Assembly (NCBI RefSeq): GCF_005116645.1 | Contig: NZ_SWCM01000013.1 | Span: 81,340 to 145,339 of the forward strand | Direction of reading: 5' to 3' | Origin: Desulfopila sp. IMCC35006 | Lineage (GTDB): Bacteria > Desulfobacterota > Desulfobulbia > Desulfobulbales > Desulfocapsaceae | Length of the DNA stretch: 64,000 nt | Shown here: in pieces, positions 37,412 to 46,929 of the stretch | Layout: every line of letters starts with the position of its first letter | Position numbering within the stretch: the first letter of the stretch is position 1 | Notes under the pieces: model-generated | Told to the model about the DNA's origin: nothing | The model's input: the letters and a program-made list of their open reading frames with translations, nothing else | Databases searched by the model: none | Made by a program: the position numbers and the translations under genes

Positions 37412-39272
37412 TGCACGTCTCCTCTAGGTGTTGATAGGCAGGGAAGGAAACGGTAAAGCTCGAGCCTTCCCCCGGAATAGATGTACACACGATAGTCCCG
37501 CTAAACCCTTCGACAATCGACTTGCTGATGGACAGGCCCAGCCCCGTCCCTTTGTCCGGGTCTTTTGTAGTAAAAAACGGGTCAAAAATATGCTCCTGTA
37601 CATCTTGGGCAATGCCAAGGCCGTTATCCCTTACCTCCACCCATATGGTTTCTCCCGCATCTCGTCTCCTGCCGGTACTGACTTCCACCGTCGGCACAAA
37701 ATCCGCATCATGGTCGACGCAGCTCTGCAGTGCGTCACGGGCATTGTTGAGGAGGTTTAACAGTACTTCTTCAACGGAATAGGGGTTAACCTTAACAATC
37801 AGCGTTTCTGCGGAGCATTTGGCGGCAAGTATCAGGCCATGGGATTTAAATTGTGCGGTCAACAGGCCGATGGCGGACTGGACAACCTCATTGAGATTGA
37901 CGAGTGAAGTATCGACACTGCCGGCCTCTCTGGCAAAAAGACGAACATGGTTGATAATGTGGACCATGCGATCGGACTGCTCGACAATACGGGCGATATT
38001 TCTATGCAGTTCCTCCTGCGAAATTCCTATATTGTTATCTATTTTCACCAGCACTAATTCGGCCAGACCACGCACCCCAACCAGAGGTTGATTCAATTCA
38101 TGAGCAATACCGGCCGCCATTTCACCAAGCGAACGCAAACGGTCAGAGCGTATGCGCATGGACTGCTGTTTTTCCAGCTGAATTTCCGCTTCATGGCGTT
38201 TCTTGATTGCGTCTTTGAGTTGTTGATTACGCGATGCCAGCAGCAGCTTTTGCTGTTCTGAATCCTGGTATTGTTGCTGCAGGATGAGATTCTGGCTATT
38301 AAACCGAATCAGTAAACCGATACCGAGAAGAATGATAATTGCCAGAGCCCCAGTCCCCAACAGCAGATGCCACGACAACGGAGAACTCAGATAGGCGGTG
38401 CTCCTCACCCACGCCAGCAAGCAGATCGGCATGTTATGGATAGGAAGACGGCTCAGCAGCACGCCTTCTCTGGTTGAATCATCGACTGGCAGAATCAGCT
38501 GCGAAAACTCACCGGAAGGTATCCGGGCAATAACTTCAGGGGGAACCCCCTGCGGGCTGGGATATTTCCCGTTGTGCAGGGGCGGGAACACCTGCCCGGA
38601 ATTTGTCGCCAGATAAAATCCTTTATTGTCCTGGTCTGTTGCATTATCGATGAAATTGCGAAAGAGCATGTCCGGATCGATCCAGGCTATCAATTCTCCC
38701 ACAACACGGTTTTTATATATGCAGGGAGACCTGACGACAATCTGCAAGGTTTTTCCCACGGCGACAATGGAGACAGCAGGCTCCTCGGCTGGCTGCGATA
38801 CCGGGTACAGCCCACGCGGGATAAAGGGCGGCTGTTGCGCCGGGGTACTGTCCACGAGAGGATCTCCATTTTCATCTATCAGGAGGAATCGCTGATAAAT
38901 GGTACTTTCCTGGACCAGCTTGCTGTTGATGTTACTGGTAAAGAGCTTGCCTATAACATACAGATTAATTTTAAGTCCGTACTGCTCCGACATGCCCAGC
39001 GCGACGTTTTGAAAATAGCCCTGTATCTCCTTTGAAGCGACCATTGAGCGCAGATCGAACTTCCTTTCCGAGAAAAAATACCCGAGAGAGGCCGCGCGTT
39101 TTTCTCCGTCAAGCCGGAACTGCTGCAGGGCAGAGTCCTGAAGAGCGGCCTGGCTTCTATAGTTCGAGGCCGTAAGCACACCTATGAACACCATCAGGAG
39201 GATGCATGCAGCCATTACCGCCAGTGGTTGTTTACGGGCAATGAGCGTCCGTATTGTCGTCAGAGAATGCAT
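37398..39272 (-). CDS. Membrane sensor histidine kinase
   Basis: This 624-residue kinase has a first helix at about 17-37, a periplasmic sensor region of about 260 residues, a second helix near 300-322, a short coiled coil rich in Gln, then HisKA with the phospho-His in GIAHELNQPLVG (near residue 391) and a HATPase_c domain (NLLNNARDAL, DNGLGIAQD, GTGLGLSISKSI). The periplasmic region resembles a double-Cache type fold by length only. It follows two periplasmic binding protein genes that could feed it a ligand signal. Confidence 0.92.
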   Translation of the reverse strand: MHSLTTIRTLIARKQPLAVMAACILLMVFIGVLTASNYRSQAALQDSALQQFRLDGEKRAASLGYFFSERKFDLRSMVASKEIQGYFQNVALGMSEQYGLKINLYVIGKLFTSNINSKLVQESTIYQRFLLIDENGDPLVDSTPAQQPPFIPRGLYPVSQPAEEPAVSIVAVGKTLQIVVRSPCIYKNRVVGELIAWIDPDMLFRNFIDNATDQDNKGFYLATNSGQVFPPLHNGKYPSPQGVPPEVIARIPSGEFSQLILPVDDSTREGVLLSRLPIHNMPICLLAWVRSTAYLSSPLSWHLLLGTGALAIIILLGIGLLIRFNSQNLILQQQYQDSEQQKLLLASRNQQLKDAIKKRHEAEIQLEKQQSMRIRSDRLRSLGEMAAGIAHELNQPLVGVRGLAELVLVKIDNNIGISQEELHRNIARIVEQSDRMVHIINHVRLFAREAGSVDTSLVNLNEVVQSAIGLLTAQFKSHGLILAAKCSAETLIVKVNPYSVEEVLLNLLNNARDALQSCVDHDADFVPTVEVSTGRRRDAGETIWVEVRDNGLGIAQDVQEHIFDPFFTTKDPDKGTGLGLSISKSIVEGFSGTIVCTSIPGEGSSFTVSFPAYQHLEETCSEPT

Positions 39273-39303
39273 TATGTATCAGTGACAGGCACGCAGGCAC
39301 TGT

Positions 39304-40218
39304 CTAGAAAACATCGGGATAATATTGGAACAGGGACGGATAATACTTTCGTACCAGCGCCTTGTACGTTCCATTTGCCACGGCTTTACTGAAAAATTCT
39401 TCGAACGCAGCCCGAAGTTTTGGCGACGTCTTGGGAAAGGCACAGGCCATGGTTTGAGGTGCCGATACCGGGCCTATGACCTTTATGCGGCCGGGCCATT
39501 TTTCAAGGGCAATTAAAGCAACCGGGACATCCATAAGAGTGGTGTCGGCCTTCCTGGCTATGACCGCGGGAATCATCTGGTCAAGATTGCTGTCGCTTGG
39601 AAAGAGCTCGATGACTGCACCCGTACGATCCAGATGATAGAGATCCGGGTCAAGGCAGCTGTCTTTGAGTCCCAGCACACTGACACCCTTTAAACTGGCC
39701 TTGACCATATCAACGTCTTGAGCGATGGAGGAGGTTGGGACGATGGGCTGCAGTGCGGAATCCGCCCGCGAAATCAACCATACGCCGGTGGGAAAGGTCA
39801 TTGACGAGAAATCGACTATTTTTTTGCGCCAATCCAGAACAGTGAAACCGGTAGCGATGATATCCCCACGAATGGCGCCTTTTCCGGTAATTGCAATATC
39901 ATTGCCATTGGGTTTAACAATCGTGCCGGTGAGATCGGTAATTACATTCTGCCAACTGGTTTCGACAAACTGGTATTTCACCCCAAGGTGGGCGGCAAAC
40001 AGCTGCATTAATTCGACATCGAGACCCATTTTATCCTCGGTGACAAAATTGGCATAGACAATGCCCAGATGTCGCAGGGTGCCCTTTTGCAGAACCTCAT
40101 CCAGATCGCCACTCCACCCGCGTCCGGCAGTCAGGCACAGCATAAAGACCGCAACAAAGATTACCAGTTTTTTCCTGAAGTTATGATTCTTTACTTGAGC
40201 GGTCTCAATTGTCTGCAT
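39304..40218 (-). CDS. Periplasmic solute-binding protein, family 3 (paralogue 1)
   Basis: This 304-residue SBP_bac_3 protein has a signal peptide (hydrophobic core about 18-35, ending near GWSGDLDE). The mature start, GTLRHLGIVYANFV and GLDVELMQLFAAHLGVKYQFVE, is typical of polar amino acid or organic acid binding proteins. It is clearly paralogous to the gene just upstream (about half the residues match by eye). ATG 40218 overlaps that gene's stop by 14 bases and has GGGAGAG upstream. No permease or ATPase genes are nearby, which favours a sensory role with the adjacent kinase. Confidence 0.88.
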   Translation of the reverse strand: MQTIETAQVKNHNFRKKLVIFVAVFMLCLTAGRGWSGDLDEVLQKGTLRHLGIVYANFVTEDKMGLDVELMQLFAAHLGVKYQFVETSWQNVITDLTGTIVKPNGNDIAITGKGAIRGDIIATGFTVLDWRKKIVDFSSMTFPTGVWLISRADSALQPIVPTSSIAQDVDMVKASLKGVSVLGLKDSCLDPDLYHLDRTGAVIELFPSDSNLDQMIPAVIARKADTTLMDVPVALIALEKWPGRIKVIGPVSAPQTMACAFPKTSPKLRAAFEEFFSKAVANGTYKALVRKYYPSLFQYYPDVF

Positions 40219-41224
40219 TTTTGAACTCTCCCAGATTCTTTGCAAAAAAACCATCTAAATAGAGGAAAATAGTTGGATAATATTTCTCAACCAGTTTTTT
40301 ATAGGTACCATCCGCCCAGATGGTCCGGAAAAACGTATCAAATGCATGGCGCAATTCCGGTGCATCTTTGGCAAAGGCGACGCCCATGTACTGCGGTTGT
40401 GATACCGGACCGATAATCTTAATCTCGCCGGGCCATTTCTGCAGGGCGATGAGGGCGTCTGGAATATCCAGCAGCGTTGCTTCCGCCACGCCATCGAGAA
40501 TCGCCGGCGCGACGTCGCCAAGAAACTGGCTGGCGGTATGGTAGCGGATCTCGGCGCCGGTTTGGGCAAGTCCATAGAGATCCGGATCCAGACAGGTGTT
40601 TTTCATACTCAATACGGAGCGCCCGGTAAGAAGTTTTTTGACCTGGGCAATATCTTTATCAATACTTCCGGTCGGCGTAATCGGTTTAATAGAGGAATCG
40701 GCCCGTGCCACAAGCCATACGCCGGTGGGGAAGGTCGGAAGGGAATAATTGACAATCTTTTGCCTTTCCGGAAGGATAGTCAGGCCGTTGGCAATAATAT
40801 CACCCTTGACCGGTGTTTTTCCTATTATTTTGATGCCGCCAGTGTGAGACTGGAGAGTATCACCGGTAAGATCACCAAAAACCTCACGCCATGAGGTTTC
40901 GACCAGTTCATAGCGGACTCCGAGGTGCGTGGCGAAAAGCTGCATAAGTTCGACATCCAGGCCAGTCATGCCCGCCGGACTAGGCTTGACAAAATGAGCA
41001 TACGGTATGCCGAGGTGCCGCAGTACGCCATCGTGTCGGATCTCCTGCAAATCTCTGCCAGATGCCGTGGTTGTTATCAGAAAAAAAAGACCCACCCCGA
41101 GAAACGGAATAAGTACCTTCATGGAATTTTTACTGACTTTTGCCAGTATCCCCTTGAGGGGAAAAAACAAGACAAAAATTGCAGGAATAGTTGCGAGACC
41201 GGCTGTAAGCCGTACTCCTTTCAT
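40205..41224 (-). CDS. Periplasmic solute-binding protein, family 3 (paralogue 2)
   Basis: This SBP_bac_3 protein of 339 residues has the same core as its neighbour (GVLRHLGIPYAHFV, GLDVELMQLFATHLGVRYELVE). ATG 41224 is preceded by a strong AGGAGG. This start places two hydrophobic stretches before the mature domain (about 5-22 and 32-50); a start at ATG 41122 would leave one ordinary signal peptide but lacks a ribosome binding site. The protein may therefore stay membrane-anchored. It is the first gene of the SBP-SBP-kinase-receiver operon. Confidence 0.86.
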   Translation of the reverse strand: MKGVRLTAGLATIPAIFVLFFPLKGILAKVSKNSMKVLIPFLGVGLFFLITTTASGRDLQEIRHDGVLRHLGIPYAHFVKPSPAGMTGLDVELMQLFATHLGVRYELVETSWREVFGDLTGDTLQSHTGGIKIIGKTPVKGDIIANGLTILPERQKIVNYSLPTFPTGVWLVARADSSIKPITPTGSIDKDIAQVKKLLTGRSVLSMKNTCLDPDLYGLAQTGAEIRYHTASQFLGDVAPAILDGVAEATLLDIPDALIALQKWPGEIKIIGPVSQPQYMGVAFAKDAPELRHAFDTFFRTIWADGTYKKLVEKYYPTIFLYLDGFFAKNLGEFKNADN

Positions 41225-41514
41225 CAAGCTGCCTCCTTCTTTGTCGTTTCTTTGGTCCCTGTAAAAAGTGTATAAAAAGACTGGTACCGGACACTTTGAT
41301 CAATCTGAAAAAGTATCCCACCCCCTAATGGAATTATCAAGAACGTAAGCCTTGCAGCCGGGATCCTGCAAGGTCATGGATAGCGTCTTCATTTATCGGT
41401 TAAAGACGTTGATTAATCTTGGAGATAAAGAGTATACTTCATCCATTTAAAATTAATCATTAGAAATATTTTCTTTCTTAATTTCCTCTAAAAACCGAAC
41501 CTATCGAGGTCACC

Positions 41515-42579
41515 GTGGACATCTCATTTACCAAAGCCGACACGTTGAAAAATCATCCCAAGGATTCCACCCTGGGTTTTGGCACAATTTTTACCGATTA
41601 CATGTTTAATATGGATTACAGCCCCGAAGCAGGCTGGCATAATCCGCGTATTGAGCCGTATGGCCCGATTGCCATGGATCCTTCGACCATGGTTCTGCAT
41701 TATGGTCAGGCAATTTTTGAGGGGTTAAAGGCATACCGGTCGGATTCGGGTGAAATTCAGCTTTTCCGACCCAAGGATAATTTGCACCGTCTCAATAAAT
41801 CAGGCCATAGGCTGTGCATGCCTGAGCTGGATGAAGCCTTTCTCCTCGAGGCGCTTATCAAGCTCCTCAAGATTGAAAAAGACTGGGTTCCAAGCGCGGC
41901 GGGAACAGCCCTCTATATTCGACCGACGATCATCGCAATGGATCCCTACATCGGCCTGCGATCCTCGAATACCTACAGACTTTTTATAATTTTATCTCCT
42001 GTCGGCGCCTATTATCCGGAAGGGTTCAATCCGGTAAAAATATGGGTCACCACCGAGTATGTCCGGGCGGTCCGAGGCGGAGTCGGCGAGGCAAAAACAG
42101 CCGGGAATTATGCTGCAAGCCTTTATGCAACGCATCTGGCCAATCAGGACGGCTATACGCAGGTACTGTGGTTGGACGGGGTTGAGCTGAAGTACATTGA
42201 AGAAGTGGGCTCGATGAACATTTTCTTTGTGGTCGGCGACGAACTTATCACTCCTCAATTAAACAGAAGCATCCTCGCTGGAGTAACGCGGGATTCAGTC
42301 ATAAAACTGGCAGAATCCTGGGGCGTTAAGGTTGTTGAGAGAAAAATCAGCATCAATGAAATCTATGCAGCACATGCCGCAGGAAACCTGAAGGAAGTTT
42401 TCGGGTCCGGCACCGCCGCCGTCATCTCCCCGGTCGGCAAGATCAAATTCAATGGCAAGGAAATAACCATCGGTGACGGCAAGGTAGGTCCGCTTTCGGC
42501 AAAACTCTTTAAACACCTGATGGACATTCAGTACGGCAAGGCTGAAGATACTTTCAACTGGATCATGCCTGTACGGTAA
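41515..42579 (+). CDS. ilvE: Branched-chain amino acid aminotransferase
   Basis: This PLP enzyme interconverts leucine, isoleucine or valine with their 2-oxoacids, using 2-oxoglutarate/glutamate. The 354-residue sequence matches the class IV aminotransferase fold of the BCAT type: HYGQAIFEGLKAYR near residue 60, the PLP Lys in EAKTAGNYAASL, and EVGSMNIFFV. The start is GTG 41515, with GAGGT four bases before it. It converges on the 2-oxoacid oxidoreductase operon, which fits a shared branched-chain 2-oxoacid pool. The 287 bases upstream hold no recognised gene. Confidence 0.93.
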   Translation: MDISFTKADTLKNHPKDSTLGFGTIFTDYMFNMDYSPEAGWHNPRIEPYGPIAMDPSTMVLHYGQAIFEGLKAYRSDSGEIQLFRPKDNLHRLNKSGHRLCMPELDEAFLLEALIKLLKIEKDWVPSAAGTALYIRPTIIAMDPYIGLRSSNTYRLFIILSPVGAYYPEGFNPVKIWVTTEYVRAVRGGVGEAKTAGNYAASLYATHLANQDGYTQVLWLDGVELKYIEEVGSMNIFFVVGDELITPQLNRSILAGVTRDSVIKLAESWGVKVVERKISINEIYAAHAAGNLKEVFGSGTAAVISPVGKIKFNGKEITIGDGKVGPLSAKLFKHLMDIQYGKAEDTFNWIMPVR

Positions 42580-42590
42580 CCGCTCAATAC

Positions 42591-42628
42591 CACCAGCGGA
42601 TCTCTATTTGCCAGGAGATCCGCTGGTG
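42591..42628. terminator. Bidirectional terminator hairpin
   Basis: CACCAGCGGATCTC (42591-42604) pairs perfectly over 14 bp with 42615-42628, loop of 10. It separates the convergent ilvE and XRE-cupin genes and could stop transcription from both sides. There is no long T-run. Confidence 0.7.
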
Positions 42629-42646
42629 TTGCACATACCTTTCCCG

Positions 42647-43237
42647 CTATAAAATGACCATTTCCTGCTTGGCATAAATGACGGCAAGCAGAGTTGCCGG
42701 CTCCTTGCCATGGCATGAAACGAAATGCGGCATGGTTGAATCGTAGTAGATAGAATCTCCAGGATAAAGGATCTCTGTCTTGTCCAGCAGCTTGACTTCG
42801 ACTTCCCCCTCCAGCACAAAAAGAATTTCCTCGCCGATATGCTGATTAGGCTCTACCTGTTCTGATTCCGTAGGCGTAAGGGTGACAAGAAAAGGCTCCA
42901 TATGCCGGTTTTTTTTCTGATGCCCCAAGGATTCATAGCTGTATCCGCCTCCTTTGCCATCGCTGGAATTAAAGCGGGATACGGTTTTCCTCTCCCCTTT
43001 TCGGACAATGCAGGAGGCGGCGTCGCCATTGTCGCTGAAAAAATCCCCCATTGAAATCTCAAAAACCCGTGCCAGACTGACAAGATTGCCAAGAGGCGGT
43101 GATACCATATGACCTTCGATACTATACAGAGTTGCTTCGGCGATCCCCGACTGCTCGGCAAGATCGGCCAATGACAATCCTTTTGCTTTTCTCAGCGCTC
43201 TGATCTTCTCTCCAATCTTCATATCTTTGCCTGGCAT
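42647..43237 (-). CDS. XRE-family regulator with cupin sensor domain (1)
   Basis: This 196-residue regulator has an N-terminal helix-turn-helix (IGEKIRALRKAKGLSLADLAEQSG, residues 7-30 in parts) and a C-terminal cupin domain (about 110-190; EPNQHIGEEILFVLEGEVEV with metal-type His/Glu, and YPGDSIYYDSTMPH). GGAGAAC precedes ATG 43237. It is the last gene of the operon and is paralogous to the regulator on the other side of the acyl-CoA synthetase gene. Such XRE-cupin proteins often sense small acids or amino acids; the ligand is unknown. Confidence 0.9.
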   Translation of the reverse strand: MPGKDMKIGEKIRALRKAKGLSLADLAEQSGIAEATLYSIEGHMVSPPLGNLVSLARVFEISMGDFFSDNGDAASCIVRKGERKTVSRFNSSDGKGGGYSYESLGHQKKNRHMEPFLVTLTPTESEQVEPNQHIGEEILFVLEGEVEVKLLDKTEILYPGDSIYYDSTMPHFVSCHGKEPATLLAVIYAKQEMVIL

Positions 43238-43261
43238 GGTGTTCTCCTTTGGACGCGTCTC

Positions 43262-44914
43262 TTAAACGTCCGGCCATAGTTCGGCCGATTGTTCGCGGAG
43301 CTTTATTTTCATCACTTTCCCACTTGCAGTAAGCGGGAATGCCTTCAAGAAATGGACAAATTTGGGGGTCTTGAACCAGGCTATTTTACCCTGGCAGAAA
43401 TCAATGACATCCTGGGGAGAAATATCGGCATCAGGATAAGGAATAACAAAGGCTCCCGGCTGCTCCCCGTACTTTTTACTGGGCACGCCGACCACCTGAA
43501 CATCCTGCACTCCATCCATATGATGGAGAAAATCCTCGATTTCCTTCGGATAAATATTCTCGCCGCCACGGATAATCATATCTTTAATCCGCCCGGTGAT
43601 GGCAAAATAACCATCCTCGTCCATGACGCCGATATCGCCGGAATGCAGAAAACCGTCTTTATCTATCGCCTCGGCGGTGGCCTCCTCCATTTTATAGTAA
43701 CCCTTCATGATATTGTAGCCGCGGCAGACCACCTCCCCCGGCTGCCCGGGCGGAAGGTCTTCTCCCGTCTTCGGGTCGACGACCTTTACCTCAATGCCGG
43801 GCATGGCCTTGCCCACCGTCTCGCACTTTTTCTTGATTGAGGGCTCATTGTACATCGTCTGGGTCATCCCGGGAGATGCCTCGGTCAAACCGAAAACGAT
43901 GGTCACCTCCCTCATATTCATCTTCTCGATGCAGTCGTTCATGCTTTTCACCGGACAGGGGGAACCGGCCATGATCCCGGTGCGCAGGGAAGAAAAATCG
44001 AATTTTTTGAACAGCTTATGATCCATCATGGCAATGAACATGGTCGGCACCCCATACACGCCGGTGCATTTTTCCATCTCGATGGACATCATCACGTCAA
44101 CCGGGTCGTAGGTCTCGACAAAGACCATAGTCGCGCCGTGATTGACGCAGGCCAACACCCCGAGCACACAGCCAAAACAGTGAAAAAGAGGCACCGGAAT
44201 GCATATCCGATCGACATGACTGAAATTCTGCCCGGCACCAAGCCAGTAGCCATTGTTGCCGATGTTGACGTGGGTGAGCATGACCCCTTTCGGGAATCCG
44301 GTCGTCCCCGAAGTATATTGCATATTAATGACATCATGGGGATCAAGGGAGTCCTGACGCGCCTGGTATTCTGCATCGCCTGTGGCAACCGCCAGGGACA
44401 TGACCTCGGACATCGAGTAGAGGCCGCGGTGCTTTTCCGGCCCGAGAAAAAAGACCCTCTTCAGGCATGGGTACCTGCTTGAGCGGAGCTCTCCCCGGGG
44501 GTGGGTCTTCAGCTCAGGGATCAGCTCATAGAGTATTTCCAGATAATTAGCATCACGCAGTCCGTTGATAATAAAAATATTTTCGCAGTCGGACTGCTTT
44601 AATACATAATTGATCTCTTCCGAGCGATAGTTGGTGTTGATGGTCAGGAGTATGGCGCCGATGCGGGCGGTGGCAAACTGCAGGGCGACCCAGTGGGGTA
44701 CATTGGTCGCCCATACCGCCACCTTTTCACCCTTCTTGATCCCCATGGCCATCAAGCCTTTCGCCATGGTATCGACGGTATCGGAAAATTCCCGCCAGGT
44801 CTGTTTATATTCCCTGTCGACGTAGGCAACGGCATCCTCGTCAGGATATCTGTCGACCGTCTCCTTGAGAATCTGGCCGAGGGTTACCTCTCTGACAATC
44901 TCATTTCTTGGCAT
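43262..44914 (-). CDS. AMP-forming acyl-CoA synthetase
   Basis: This 550-residue adenylate-forming enzyme activates a carboxylic acid to its CoA thioester. The P-loop is YTSGTTGFPKG, the adenine region is FGLTEASPGMT, the hinge is ITGRIKDMIIRGGENIYP, and the catalytic Lys is in ASGKVMKIKL near the C-terminus. The sequence is of the medium/long-chain FadD-like type, but the context (2-oxoacid oxidoreductase, ilvE) suggests branched short-chain acids. ATG 44914 is preferred to GTG 44923. Twin XRE-cupin genes flank it. Confidence 0.9.
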   Translation of the reverse strand: MPRNEIVREVTLGQILKETVDRYPDEDAVAYVDREYKQTWREFSDTVDTMAKGLMAMGIKKGEKVAVWATNVPHWVALQFATARIGAILLTINTNYRSEEINYVLKQSDCENIFIINGLRDANYLEILYELIPELKTHPRGELRSSRYPCLKRVFFLGPEKHRGLYSMSEVMSLAVATGDAEYQARQDSLDPHDVINMQYTSGTTGFPKGVMLTHVNIGNNGYWLGAGQNFSHVDRICIPVPLFHCFGCVLGVLACVNHGATMVFVETYDPVDVMMSIEMEKCTGVYGVPTMFIAMMDHKLFKKFDFSSLRTGIMAGSPCPVKSMNDCIEKMNMREVTIVFGLTEASPGMTQTMYNEPSIKKKCETVGKAMPGIEVKVVDPKTGEDLPPGQPGEVVCRGYNIMKGYYKMEEATAEAIDKDGFLHSGDIGVMDEDGYFAITGRIKDMIIRGGENIYPKEIEDFLHHMDGVQDVQVVGVPSKKYGEQPGAFVIPYPDADISPQDVIDFCQGKIAWFKTPKFVHFLKAFPLTASGKVMKIKLREQSAELWPDV

Positions 44915-44926
44915 CGTTATCACCCA

Positions 44927-45484
44927 CTAAAGTGTAAAAATTACGGCATAGATCTGCGCATCGCCACCAATCGCGCTCAAGCAGTGGGGAACGAGAGAAT
45001 TATAATACATCGTGTCGCCTTCTTTTAACACATGGGTATCGTTGCCGTATTGCAGTTCAACCTCCCCGGTGATAACCACGACAAACTCCTCACCTTCATG
45101 GGAGGAGTTTTCCCGTTCATCTGTCGGTGAAATTTTAATGAAAAACGGCTCCATATGGCGATCGGCTTTCCCGGCGCCGAGAGCATGGTAGCGATAATGG
45201 CCCTGCGCCTTGCCTTTGTGCGAGGCAACGCCCTCTTCCCGCTCCGCTGACCTGGTGATAACCGGATCTTTGGCAAGCTGGTCGTCCATAAAGGTGCCGA
45301 CCCGCTGTCCCAGGGCGCGAGAAAGTTTCACCATGACTCCCAGTGCAGGAGAGACGCTGCCGCCTTCGATATCTTCAATAAGGCTTGCCGGCAGGCTGGT
45401 TCTTGCGGCAAGATCGTCGACACTCATATCGAGTTTTGCCCGAAATGTTTTGATCCTCTTGCCTATTTTTGCTGCATCGCTCAT
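44927..45484 (-). CDS. XRE-family regulator with cupin sensor domain (2)
   Basis: This 185-residue protein has the same architecture as the regulator at 42647: a helix-turn-helix (IGKRIKTFRAKLDMSVDDLA in the first 25 residues) and a C-terminal cupin (SSHEGEEFVVVITGEVEL, LKEGDTMYYNSLVPH). Both regulators share a linker ending in DRHMEPF or NRHMEPF. ATG 45484 has GGGAGAAG upstream; the frame is open to 45550, within the upstream gene. It probably controls its own operon. Confidence 0.9.
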   Translation of the reverse strand: MSDAAKIGKRIKTFRAKLDMSVDDLAARTSLPASLIEDIEGGSVSPALGVMVKLSRALGQRVGTFMDDQLAKDPVITRSAEREEGVASHKGKAQGHYRYHALGAGKADRHMEPFFIKISPTDERENSSHEGEEFVVVITGEVELQYGNDTHVLKEGDTMYYNSLVPHCLSAIGGDAQIYAVIFTL

Positions 45485-45528
45485 GTTTGCTTCTCCCGCT
45501 TTTCTCTGATGGTTATCGTTGTTCGTTT

Positions 45529-46929
45529 CTACCGATGCGCCTTCATCCACCCTTTTGCCGTCTCCACTATTTCCATGTTCTTGGGAATTAATTTAGGTTT
45601 TGCCGCAAAACTGTCTTTTAAGGCAGTCAACACGGCGTCTTCCGGCAGGCCAATCAGATCGAGGGCGATCAGAGCACCTAACAATGCCGTATTAGCAGCC
45701 TTGGGTACTCCTTTTTCCGTGGCTATCTGCGCCGCCGGAAAGGCATAGACGGTGACATTTTTGGGAAGTTCAAATTCTACCGGTATCTGCGCATCATAGA
45801 TGATGACCCCGCCATCTTTCACGGTTGGGGCAAATTTCTCGAGAGACGGCTGGTTCATTGCCACCAGCACGTCCGGTTTATCGACCGTGGGCGAGCCGAT
45901 CTCCCCGCCGCTCAACACAACGGAGCAGGACGCAGTACCGCCTCGCTGTTCCGGGCCATAGCTCGGAAACCAGGACACATTTCTGCCGGTGTCGTTGCCG
46001 GCATGAGCCAGCACCAGACCGAGGCTGAGAATGCCCTGGCCACCAAAGCCGCAGAACTTGAATTCTTTTTCGGTAAAACTGCCCGCATCAACCTGCTCGG
46101 CGCTGCTGGCCACAACCAGTTCATCCAGGGCCTTTACCGCCATATCATGACGGGCGGGTGGTGTTGCCTCCGCACTCCGATCACGGAAATTGCCCAGCGG
46201 ATACGTTTTTTCCATAGCATCAATGGTAAACTGGGCCGCGGCAACAGCACTGACTTTCATGTTGGTCGGACAGGGCGAAAGAATCTCGACAAAGGCATAG
46301 CCTTTCCCTTCTTTCTGAATCTCGATCGCTTTGCGGATCGCTTTTTTGGCTTTGAGAATTCTTTTGGTATCGGCGACAGAGACCCGTTCGATAAAGATCG
46401 GGGCTTCCAGTTGATTGAAGACTTCGCAGACCTTCAACGGATATCCGTCTTTGCGCACATCTCTGCCGTACGGCGTGGTCGCCGTCTTCTGGTCGGGCAG
46501 GGTTGTGGGAGCCATCTGGCCGCCGGTCATGCCGTAAATCGCATTATTGACAAAGAAGCAGACAAATTTTTCGCCTCGATTGGCGGCCTGAAAGGCGTTG
46601 TTGAACCCGATTGCACCCAGATCGCCATCGCCCTGGTAGGCGATAACCACCTTGCCGGGGAGCGACCGCGACAGCCCCGTCGCCACCGCAGAGGCCCTCC
46701 CGTGACCCGCGGCGACATTGCCGCAGTCAAAGTAGTAGTAGCAAAAAGCGCCGCAGCCGACCGGGGAGACAAATACCGTGTCATCCTGCAGGCCGTATTC
46801 GGCCACCGCCTCGGCAATGAGTTTATGGATGATGCCATGGCCGCAGCCGGCACAATAATGGGTCGCCTTGCTCTTGCTGCCGTCTTTTCGCTCGAAGTGC
46901 TCGTAAAATCCTACTGCTTTTTTTAACAT
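45529..46929 (-). CDS. 2-oxoacid:ferredoxin oxidoreductase, fused beta (TPP) and gamma subunits
   Basis: This 466-residue fusion has residues 1-255 as the thiamine-diphosphate beta subunit: CAGCGHGIIHKL with cluster-type Cys, GDGDLGAIGFNNAF for TPP binding, and NNAIYGMTGGQMAPTT. Residues about 285-460 are the gamma subunit (FCGFGGQGILSLG, SYGPEQRGGTASC). In many species these are separate proteins. With the alpha and ferredoxin subunits upstream it forms a VOR/KOR-type enzyme that converts 2-oxoacids plus CoA to acyl-CoA, CO2 and reduced ferredoxin, reversibly. It overlaps the alpha gene by 7 bases. Confidence 0.92.
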   Translation of the reverse strand: MLKKAVGFYEHFERKDGSKSKATHYCAGCGHGIIHKLIAEAVAEYGLQDDTVFVSPVGCGAFCYYYFDCGNVAAGHGRASAVATGLSRSLPGKVVIAYQGDGDLGAIGFNNAFQAANRGEKFVCFFVNNAIYGMTGGQMAPTTLPDQKTATTPYGRDVRKDGYPLKVCEVFNQLEAPIFIERVSVADTKRILKAKKAIRKAIEIQKEGKGYAFVEILSPCPTNMKVSAVAAAQFTIDAMEKTYPLGNFRDRSAEATPPARHDMAVKALDELVVASSAEQVDAGSFTEKEFKFCGFGGQGILSLGLVLAHAGNDTGRNVSWFPSYGPEQRGGTASCSVVLSGGEIGSPTVDKPDVLVAMNQPSLEKFAPTVKDGGVIIYDAQIPVEFELPKNVTVYAFPAAQIATEKGVPKAANTALLGALIALDLIGLPEDAVLTALKDSFAAKPKLIPKNMEIVETAKGWMKAHR

